The notes beneath the pieces are model-generated. The model saw only the letters and a program-made list of their open reading frames with translations, did not search any database and was not told the DNA's origin. From Cladocopium goreaui (taxonomy: Eukaryota; Sar; Dinophyceae; Suessiales; Symbiodiniaceae): a DNA stretch of 64,000 nt. Within the stretch, counting starts at the first letter, position 1. Each line of letters begins with the position of its first letter. Made by a program: the position numbers and the translations under genes. The DNA lies in assembly GCA_947184155.2 (NCBI GenBank), contig CAMXCT020006457.1, forward strand, positions 163,581 through 227,580, written 5' to 3'. Positions 30,167 to 42,100 of this stretch are shown here, piece by piece.

Positions 30167-33100
30167 CTGGGCAGGCTGGGCAGGTTTTTTTCCCACGTTG
30201 CGGTGTCAACATGGCACCTGGACATCCGCAACGTTAAGAACGGAGGCATTCATAGGAAAATCAGCTATCAATGGGTACTGGAAAATCATCTATATTAAGT
30301 GGGTATAATGTGGGATTCACCCAATGCCATTAAACAACTACCACGACCAGTCTGATTTTTGGGTTTGTCTGAAAATTATATACCTTCTATATGGCAAATT
30401 TACGCAATTTAACAATGATGTCAACTGCACTAGATTTGGGGGTCTTCCTAAATTAAAGTATCAAACAAACCCATACAAGATCATGCCCGAGAAGTAACTT
30501 GGTTGCTAATTTGCTTAGGGTTAACTTGGGGCAGATATGGGCAGATGCTTGTGGTGACTAAAACTATATATATATATAGGATTATATAATATTATATAGG
30601 TGTATATATATATATTGGTAAAAACACACACACACACACCCACACGCACACGCACACACACACACAGACACACATATTACGTATAGCTAGACCATGCTAG
30701 ACCAGGCAAGGGGCACCGCCTTGTGCTACTTCAGTTTGGAGGACCATCCCCCTGCGCCCCCTTTGGACCCCACCTGGAAATATTCCTGGATGACCCATGG
30801 GCCTCGCACCAACCTTGGTCAAACATGGTCAAATCATCATCACCAAATCCAGGTTCTGTGGAAATCTGTGGAATTTCTCATGATTTTCGATGATTTTATC
30901 ATCAGCTCGGCAAACATATATTTTTCGGTCCCTGGAAGAAAGCATGGACACGAGAAAGGTAAGCCATGGAAAATGATCGAAGGATGAACAAGGTCTGGTC
31001 ATTTACTGGAGGGTAACTCAGACCGAAATCAACAAAAACCATCAGATTCATCAGCAAAGATGAATGCAAACAGTACAGGAAAGCATAGGTTTTCCATGGT
31101 TTTCCATAGGTTTTCCATAGGTTTTCCATACGTTTTCCATAGGTTTTCCATAGGTTTTCCCCTGAAAACCATGGGTTTCCTGTAGACATCCCCAGCCGCC
31201 CCGCCGCAGGTCCATCCGCCATGTCACAACTCGCCGGCTTCGCCCGGCGCCACGGTCTGATGGAGGTCGTCCAAGCGCGCGATGCGTACCTCCACTCCTT
31301 CAGCGGGGGGTGGAGCTGCGGATTTAACCAAGAAAAATGATGATTTGAGCAACGCACATAATGATTTAACCAAGAAAAAATTGTGATTTGAGCAACGAAC
31401 ATGGTGATTTAACCAAGAAAAATGGCGATTGAATGGGTTCCAGCCAACAAACAATAGGGATGAATCAAAAAAAAGGATTTAACCAACGACAGTAATGGCA
31501 TTCAATTGAATATGATGACATTTTGATACCCCTCTGGTTCCCTCCGGTGACTGACAGTTTGCTATGGAAACAATCATCGAACTTCATGGGCAAGTGTCCA
31601 TAGCAGTGAGTTTACCAGAGCGTAACCATTGAGAATGAGGATATCTATGTCATGGGAATACCATGGGATATAACTTGGGAACTTAAATGTTACGGGTGTG
31701 TCTGAAGATGGTGGAATTGGATGGAATTGGGAGATTTACTCGCAGAATTGCAAGTATTTTAATGGGAAAGGAATTTGAGAAAATACCTGATTTTCAAACA
31801 AATCTATATCCAATCTGTACATATAGTATCCTACATGTACTGTATGTATACTGTATGTGCACAGTAGATAGATCTATAAATGTCTATGATATGTACACAT
31901 GATACATATACCACACCTGATGTGCTCATGTGCTCTTTGTCCATCCACCTGAGTGGGGCCATCCTGTGACTGCCTGAACCACCGCTATAGGACCGAGCTG
32001 TTGTAGCTATGGCTAGGGCTTCAAGAAACAATGTATATACTTAAATAGCTGAATATTAGATATTATTAGATGATAGTTTACCATAGTTTACCATAGTTTA
32101 CCATCTATATTTGACCAAAATACCAAGATCTATAAACATTCTTAAATGGGGAAGTATTAACCAAATTTAGCTACTTGGTAAACTTCATGGGAAAAAATGC
32201 CGGCAAATCATCCAAAATCTCAACAACCCCGAATCCCCTTGGGCAGGCAAAACTCCGAAGCGCTCCTGGGCAGGGCAAACCTGCTTTCCGCACATTTTCG
32301 AAGCTTTCATCTGTGCCTGGCCATCTCCCGAAGCGAAATCTCGTTGAGATGGTCAGTCTGACAGCCCCCTGGGAGTGTAGGATCATACCTTTTTTTAAAC
32401 ACCCAATACCCTCTGGTAGACCAACATAGCTATACGTATGGAAAAGCAGCTTTTTGTTATAGGTAAATCAACTGTAATGCTCATTTTCCATAGCTATTAG
32501 TTTACCAAAGGGAACTGAATGAGCGTTTTTGGGAAGGAACTATCCCTCCTAACATCTCTCATGTGGATCTCCTGCACTGCAGGCAACTTCTGTCGCTTGA
32601 CCAAGCATTCGGCTTCACACCCAACCCGCCAACATTTCATGTTGCCAGGCATTTCACACGTATTCACTAAAAAGAGAGAAATACAACATAATAAAACACT
32701 TTATTATAAGTTTCAGTCCGTCAATATAATACTATATTATGACTTGTAACCAAAAGGTTCCTACCCCAAAGAACATGTCAGAGCAGGGTCCCCTTCTCAA
32801 AATGGTGGATCTTCGGAAAATCACCAAGTCATCAGTATATCCCCAGGATTCACAGGAATTCACCCAACTGTAGTTGGGACACAGGCCCAGGTCACCAAAA
32901 TGAACCAAGTGGCTCTTCTGCAAGTCAGGCACTTTACCAATCCGCTTGGCTGAACTGCCAATGGGGTTTGTCTCGGTCATGCCCCACACCTCAGTGCCAC
33001 AGTGCCCAGGTGACGAAATTCAATGGATTGGTTTAACGGAAAAATTGCAGGAAAGCCCCATATTTAATGGGAAAATCGATGGTTTCCTGTAGATTGTCCC

Positions 33101-36100
33101 TTAAGCCAATCAAATATGCTGGGACCATCTGGGACCTAATTGGGTATGGTCAAGGACCATGGTCATCCAACTTCTCTTTGTCTTTCTTCCCATATTCCAC
33201 GCGCATATAGTCAATGCCGATTCTTGGTTGTGAAGTGCATTGCGTGCAGGCTCGAGAGCCCTCAGAATTCTTCTTAGGCTCCTCATTTAATCATCTCTCC
33301 CTCTCTTTCGCTCTCCCCATCGTCTTCTCGAAGAGTTCAGCTATGCTGAAGGCACTTTAACCTTTAACATCCTTTAACATCCTTTAACCATCTATCAACG
33401 GGCAGTCTTCCATAGCAAACTGTTAAATTGCCAGAGGGTACTGGAAGCCCCGTTGTTTGACCCTGTCATATCGAAAAAGAATCCACCACGGGATTTTCTT
33501 CGCCCAGTGACTTGAACAAATTCCACACCAAGTTCATCCTGGAAGCGACGCCGTCGGGATGATGAGCCAAGGATGCTGTAGGAATTGGAGGGCCAAGTGC
33601 CCTCCAGTAATCAAAGGTGGTCATGGGAAAAACAGCGGGGGAGATTGTCCATTGATTACCGAGGTCAAGATCGTGCAGCTCAACATGAAATGAAACATGT
33701 ATGATGTATGATGGTGGGTTTGCACATAGTGGTTTTCCATAGTTATGTTTTCTATCAAAATAAATCAAAATAATGTGTTTGTGGCAAGCCGGCAAGCATG
33801 CTGACCCTTTTTGTACTGGAAATACTAACGGGGATTGCTAGCTTCGCATAACTTCACTACAAAAATCTAGAAAATCTGCGATTACATCCAATGTGCCCCT
33901 GGAAAACGCTACAAAATGCCACTTGGCTCTTCAAAGCAATCACCAAACAATTCACTGAACCGTGCTATATACTTGGGTTTTGAAAAAAAAACACAAACAA
34001 GTGGCAAATTGAAACTCATGTTTCTGAATGAAAATCATACACTGCTACAAAATGCTGGCATAGGCTGCTACAAACTACCTACCAAGCACCGCATTACCCA
34101 CTTTCTAGCAGACACTGGAACGGAGATTCTTTTCAAACAATGTTTGCATTGCATCACAATACCCTGATGCTGCAAAATGCTGTTCCTGGGAAGGCATGAA
34201 TTAATCAACATTTCACTTCCGTATAAGATGCCACGCGCAACTACACGTTTTTATTATGTTGAGACCCCAAGAGACTACTACAAAATGCATAGCTGAAAAT
34301 GCTTGTATACGTACTCCAAGAAAAGCTTCTCCTACAGAATGCTATTCCCAATCGCATATTCTAGCATAAAGCAAAGTGTTGTTCAAGCTTTAATGATAGC
34401 AATCACAGGTGCCACCATTCTCAGTGGAAATTTCTTCCATTATATCTCATTGTGTCACCATTAGAAATCCCATTAAGTCATAATTTTCTTGGTAAAATCA
34501 TGTTAAATCACCAGTCTGAACATCCATCTGCCATCCCTCTACTTGGATCCGTCTTTTTTTCTTCGCCCAGGCGCCAGAAACCAGCGCATCAGCGACGCGG
34601 GCGGCGCGCTGCCGCCACAAATCAGGCGCCGCAAGGCCAGGTTCGGCTTCACACTGGCCACGCCTGGAACGGGATTTTCCATGGGATTTTCCGGGCAGAA
34701 ATGGGGAAGATTTCTTTGATAAACATGAGAAGACTGGAGGCTCAAGCTAAGAGCGGCGTCCGAGGTAGCAAACACCACAGAACAGCGTCGAACAGGTGGT
34801 ATGACATGGTTTGACCAGCAAAACTTATATTCACAAGGCTTCCAAACAAGTATGGGGTGAATCGCCGAATCGCCAACAAACACTAGGATAAACCACGAAC
34901 ACCAGCATCCTTTGGTTTTTAGAATCCAACGATGGGAATCACACTGAACATCACTGAACAATCTGAACATCGTGATTTGAACACCCCACAGCCTTGAAGA
35001 ATGTTGCCTTTGTTTCTATGCAGAGATGGCGGTTGGTGGTTAAGAACCCCCTAAAATCCCTAAATCCAAATGTCAAACATCGAATCCGGGATGACACCGT
35101 GTTGTTCCATGTTATTCCCCGATCATATCTCATTACATGCCCAGCATTCTTGATATCCAAAAAAACAAGTTGGTGAAATCCCTCACCTGCTGAAACCTGC
35201 GGGATTCCTGCGGACCTTGGCTCTGGATGTGTGCTCGAAGTTGTTGCCAAACTGTGGGCACACCTGTGGAAAGCTGCACTCGCCAATCCATCATAATTTG
35301 CAGCATATTTCCTGGCGAACCACGGTGCTCCCGGTGAATTGCAAACAGGGTCGTGGTGAATTTGAAACTAATTATAGAGTCAATATACATAGACACATCA
35401 TTGTATAATATTATATATATATGTGTGTGTGATATGTATAGCTATCTGCTGAACTTCTCTCCCTACTACTAGTAGTAACTTTTTATGGACATGTAGCATG
35501 AATGTTACTTCTATTATGTAAACATATGAGCACAAAAAACGATAAGTTGGAAGTTCGAAGCAACGAAAAAAACAAGGGAATTTGATGTTGTTTGTTTATG
35601 GTCGTTGATGTATGTGCCGTTTTTTTTGTTTTAACCATTCTTGAGATGTAAAAAACCATCGAATTGGCTCCCTTGGCTCACCCCGTCTCCGCTCCGTCCT
35701 GGATCGGTGAAGCGATTCGTAAAGGTCACAGGTGCTCCAGTCATCAGCAGCGCATAGGGGATGCCCCAGCTGAGGACGTGGAACATGGGCACGAACCTCA
35801 AGGAGTCGCCAACGAGTTGTTGGAAGTTTTTTTTGGGGGAGGTCAGGATGGAAAAATTCGATGACTTTACCAACATCTGGATTTTGATGAGGATATATGG
35901 GGATATTTTGATGGGAATATTATGGGAACCTGGTTTTGTAAATGGGTGATATGGGATAAAATATGGGGATATCATGGGATTTTTTTTTACTAACCGGTTT
36001 TTTGGGGGCAGAAGAATGATGTATCATGGATATGTCATGGAGGTATAACATTTATAATTAAATGGATTTAGGATGGTGATTAAAAAGGATTCAACCATTA

Positions 36101-39100
36101 AACATTGAGTAAAATTATCGGGGTTGCAAGCAGTGATGGGCGATTCCACTTGGAAGTGGGTGTGCCACTAGTTTGCTATTTGCACTATATGTCGACCATA
36201 GGAATATGCCGCAGTATGCCGTCTTTGTATGCCTACCGCTGTTTACATATGCCTCCAACATGCAAATCTGGTCAATCGGTCCATCCAATCATGCACATAG
36301 GGATTTGATGGGATTTGTAAATATTCTAATCACCTCCAGCAAAGCGACACGTACATGCGCGCACGCATTATTGCCATAATTCCCGGATAAAAATGATGTA
36401 TATTTCCATTCTTGGGATGAGTCCCTCGAAAGTCCCCGCTTACCGGCAGTGGCTAGTGCGTTAACTTTTGATTATCACTGAGTTATACCAAAAATTTACT
36501 TATATACATCCAAAAATATACTTACTGAGGTATTTTAGAGAAATTTCACCTATATAGTTATGATCACTGTTCACTAACTAACCTTCTAAATCCCAAGTCA
36601 CTGGGTTAGTTGCAAGGAAAATCCTGGGAAATCTACAGGAGACCATGGGTTTTACCTCTAAATATGGCGGTTTCCTTGAACATGTCCCTTCGACTTAGTC
36701 CTCTAGAATGATAAATCTACTAACTGACAATCTAAGTCATCTAAGTCATCTAAGTCATCTAAGTCATCTAAGTCATCACCTCGTTATAGATATCACTAAC
36801 TAGTCCTCTAAATCCTCTAAATCATGGATAAGCAAATCACCAGTTCATGGGGGGATGAAGTCCTCCAAAATCCTCCAGTGAATGGGTTCATCACAATGGT
36901 TACCACCTGGTGATGACTAACAGTTCGCCATGGAAAATGGCCCATTTATAGATGGTTTACCTATTAAAAATGGTGATTTTCCATGGCTATGTTAGTCATA
37001 ACCAGATGGTAATTGGTGAATTGCTTAAGCACCAAATATCACCAGTAAAAAAACATAAAATGGTGCCCAGTCACGGCATCACCACCTCCGCCGCCGAGAT
37101 GGCCAGCCTGGTTGGATGGTGGGATGAATCATGGCTGAATCCCGTAAGGCTAGGGTGAATGGTGAAGCTGTCCAAAACACATGCTATCATAGGTCAGCCA
37201 TCCAACCAGGAACCACGAATCGTGGGTCCCACTTGCAATGTGATACGCTGAGATTACATATATATATATATAACTCATAGAACCCATCTATATCCAACTT
37301 TATTTGTGTGATCGAAAGATGGCTCCTGACCACAGAAACACAGAAACAGGTCACCCAGAATTTATTATCGATATCCAATTTATGTGTACCCTCCAGTAAA
37401 CCAACATAGCCATGGACATGGCCCATTTATAAATAGATGATTTACCCGTTTTACCATATGGATTTCCATAGCTATGGAAGACCAGGAAATCGTGCGGACA
37501 TTTCACCTGCAGAGCCGCTCCCAACTGAAACATCTTCATTTGTGGCTGACATTTCACACTGCTTTATGATGCTTCCCACTCTTTCACTTAGATCTAAAGA
37601 TATTTAAAACTGATAAAGTAAGATAGAGTAAGTTAAGATAGATATGAAGCATCCATCATTTAGATCATTCCAGTTGTATATGTCCCATGATTCATTCGGA
37701 GGTTTCCTTTCTGGAGAAAATCCCAACCCCAGGACCCCAAGCGCCACAGTTGCAGCGGATGGTGCCAGGTGACTGGTCCACGCCGCAGATCATCAGGGTG
37801 TGCAGGTAGGTGGAGCGCTGACTGTAGGCGGCGCCTGGATCTGGTGGACCGAGTTCACCAAGTGGAGGCTGGTAGTGGTTCATATCGATATTTATAAAAA
37901 AAAATGAATAAATAAATAAATAAGTATAAAAATATATATATATATATCTACATATAATTGTTAACAATATTAATGGTTGTGAATGATTAACAATATAGTG
38001 AGTGGTTCATATAGTGGTTAGTGGTTGGTAGTGGTGAATCATGGCTTATCGATGGTGACTTAATTGTTGCTCCCAACACCCAAATACAAGGGGGACACTT
38101 ACTAAATCAAGCGACAAAATTACATATAATTTCATCATCTATATAGCTATACCGGGTTGGGGAATCGATGGATTTTATCAGGTTGACTGTTACCTGTTAC
38201 CGATTCACCAATTTGAATCAGGAATCAACTTGATGAACATCACAGAAGTACAAAGTTCATCAATTTTCCCCAAGTTTCTATTCCGGAATCATCTTGATAT
38301 TCTGCCAAAGATTGCTCAAGGAGTAGCTCAAGGAGTAAAAGATCGGCAAAAAACCTTGTTCTGGGAGTGTTGGGATGGCCCTATTGGATGCCCCACCGAA
38401 CTTGAGGATATTATGTGGGGAAAAAACATCCATTGGTGCAGTATGGTGCAGTATTATCAGTATTATCCCACTCGAAACGATTCGAAGCGGTATGACACAG
38501 TTATACTGTTTTAAATATATGTATTAATGCACTAGGCAGAATTTTGGTGAAGAGACAGACATTTTAGTGATCGCTTGGGTCACATTGAGCAAACTGGTGA
38601 CTGCCTGTCTTCGGAATGGCTGTTGGAAGGGACATGGGACGGTCCAACACCGGCGACATGACATCAACGGGTATGGCTAAAACAGATACGGGACCTCATG
38701 GACCGAAGAACCATGCTGATTGTTGGCATAATAATGCACAATATTGCGCAATGCAAACTGCTGTGATGATGCAACAATAATAAATACCGATAAACATGAT
38801 ATAGCATCATAATATGTTTATGTTCAATAATTACAGAAGTAGTGACAATGATGATAATTAACGTATAACTCATTTCGACGGGACCATATTTTCGAGCCAA
38901 ACAGCATTTCCCCTTCCAGTTTGGTGTCTCCCATCCAACCTTTGGGGCGGCCAGTGGTGCCAGAAGTGTAGCACAAACCCATCAGAGATGTTTCTGGCAC
39001 CATGGGCCATGAGAACTCCTGGCGCTAACGTAATGCTGCCGACGTAATGCCGAAGCACGGGCGAATGACCATTGAATGGCAAACGAGCGATCAAATCGAT

Positions 39101-42100
39101 TCTTAGTCTAGTGTTCAAGGTTCAAAGTTTTAAATTCATACAAATTCTATAAGTATATCATGGGCAAACCGTTTAACCCCGAGTTTTCACAACTAATCAA
39201 CCCGGCTTTGTAGGTAAAGTGGATTTGGTGTGGCATTTATGAAGGAACTCAGCACATTGCAGGAGGCCCTGGCAAAAAAACATGGAAAACTATGGGACAA
39301 TCCGCTATAGATGGAGGTTTATAGCTGGGAAAACCATTGAGAGAATTTCCAGCCATGATTGGCGGAGAATCTCGACTTTACCATGATATCACCTGTTGGT
39401 TCTCTGAGAAATGATGTACCATTTACATCCATTTACCATGATGGCTGCCCGCCCTGCGCCTCATTGCCAGACATCAAAAAAGCCTCATAGTCCACCGTTC
39501 TCTTGGGGTCCTTGGAGGTGACAGTGTTAACAAGACTTAGCCGCTAAGCCAATCAGAATCAAACATGGCACGTGTTGATTCCGATTGCAGTACAACATTC
39601 CCATACATTCCCTATAATTTAATATGTGCCTCATCCTCCTAAAAACATGACTGTCAATCTCTATCAACTTGTCTCCGTCAACTTTTTCGATCGATTTGTC
39701 TTCATCGCACGGCTGTTTGGTGTGGCAGGCGCGGCACTTGGTGAGTCTCTGACTGTAAATGGTGGATGTTCAGAAGGCTGACAACTCAGGCCCCTATCTA
39801 CGTATGGCGCCTGTCTCCTGGTGTAGCTATCTAGTGGGCAATCAATGGATGCGAGGAGATAAATTTGAACAAAACCAAATAAGCAAAAATAGACAGCAAA
39901 TGAATCAAATCAAACACTTATATCTATATCACCAAATAAAGAAAATCAACTAAACACATCCTAAGAAAAGCAGATGCATCCTAAAAATAGAGCATACCCC
40001 TCCAGTAAACTGACATAGCTATGGAAAATAGCCGATATGTAGATGATTTACATTGTTGAAACCATTAAACAGCATTGTGCTGCTATGTCTTTGTTATCGA
40101 TTCCCCCTTCGCATAGCATCCGGTAGTTTAAAACAGCTACGGAAAATAACCCGCCTGTGGGACAATAATAAACCATCCCCCACTTTCACCACCAATAGGT
40201 GCTATAATTAACCCATCCCCAAATGGTTGGTTTCTTGTTTTACCCACATCTATGGATGAGTTACCTATGGATGAGTTACCTATGTTGAAACTGCTGGCTT
40301 CCCATATAGCTCACCGGGCTCACCGGGCTCACCAGGCACCGGGTGGCAAGCACGGAGCTGGACCAATTATTGGCTTCAGCGTTTTCGCCGACGCAAATGA
40401 AGAGCTCCAGACTGGCCAAGATGCTGGCGTCGACCTGCCGATGGGCCATTTTTTGGGGCTTGGAAGATGGTGAAATCCCCTGAGTTTCCATAAGAATCTG
40501 ATGGGATGGGAAAATCTGATGGGGATAAGTTCGTCTAGGTTTGATTTACTGGATGTCTTGTTTTTGATTCATGTCCTGCAACAAAGATATCCCTTGTAAG
40601 CGATACAGTATTTGTTTGGATATGGATGGATATGGTATGTTCACCCGCATTCATGTAGAAACTTAAGCCACTTTCTAAGACACTTCCAGGCATTGAATAG
40701 CTATGTGTCAAAACCAAATGGTGCCCTTTGCTTCACACCAAAATGGTTGGTATAGCTTCTTGATTACATCCTATATACTTGTCACATCTTGCCACGATTT
40801 GGTTGGCCTTCCCTGTAGTAGTTTATATAACATAGCTGTGGCAAATAACAATCTGCAATGGACAAAACATCGACAAAGTGGGTCATTTCCATACATCTAC
40901 CATTCATAGATGATTTTCCCAGCTCTAAACACCCATTTATTGGCGATTTCCCATCATTTCCCATAGCAACCTCTGAAATTCATGGATGGTCTGTCCTCAT
41001 CATTCCTTACCCCAAACCTCCTTGGAGGTCGAACCCAGCTCCACCTGTTCCAACAAAGGGATGAGGTGCGCATCCACAAACATCATCCGGTCCTGGCCAT
41101 GTCAGGACCGATGTGTGTCTGTGGCATATGCGTGTATGGGTATATATGTGTGTGTGTATGCATCCACCTTCAGAATAACTAAAAACACTTTCCACATGTG
41201 TGTGCTGATATAAGTATCGGTATTATATATATATATATACATTTATAATATTATAGAATATGATTTATCGTCAAAATGTTGGTTCCGGGCCGCTCCATAG
41301 GGAAGAAACACAAGTATATATGTTCTTTTAATTGTCGACCTCCGATAAAATCTGTGACCGTATGTGACCGCCCTTATTGAACGGAAACCATATAAATATC
41401 TATGTCTATGGGTGTCTATGGGTGTCTATGTGTTCTGTTCTGTGTGTGTGTGTCTGTGTTAGTAAATGTCTGGTTGAGAGACTCAACTGGCTATGTTTGG
41501 GAGAAATCCCCTTATTAACCATCATCACAGTGAGGGAGAACAGTGAGGTTGTTATAGTTTACCCAGATATTGTTGATCATGTCCCCAGCTATAAACCGCC
41601 ATTTATATATTTTATAACAGATTTCCCTATATTTTCCCATATGCTTTACTAACATCCAGAAAATCTGTCAGGCTCCTGAGCATGACTTATGATGTAGTTG
41701 AGGTCGGCCGTCCCGAGCCCTTGGTGCCAGTGGATCTCTCCAGGGGGGAAGTCTTTTCTGGGTCGGGATGCCAGGCCAACAGAAAAAACACTCATGGTGT
41801 TTGATGGTTTTTTGATGTTTTTGTTGCTGGTTTCTTGATATTTTTTTGATGGCTTTTGATGGTGTGGCTGATGGCTTTTGTATGTTTTTGTAGATGTTAT
41901 ACAGTTTACGTATGCCGGGTCGTTTTCACATAGAGACTTCCATAGATTTTTTGTGCACATATATTTGAATGTGAGCACATGGAAATGAAGAAAACATACA
42001 TGATTTTATGCTAAAATGGGGTGAGCTGATGATAGAATAATATGCTGATCCACATTGATCCACAGAGTAGTGAAGCACCTTGGAACTAAGATCCGAAACT

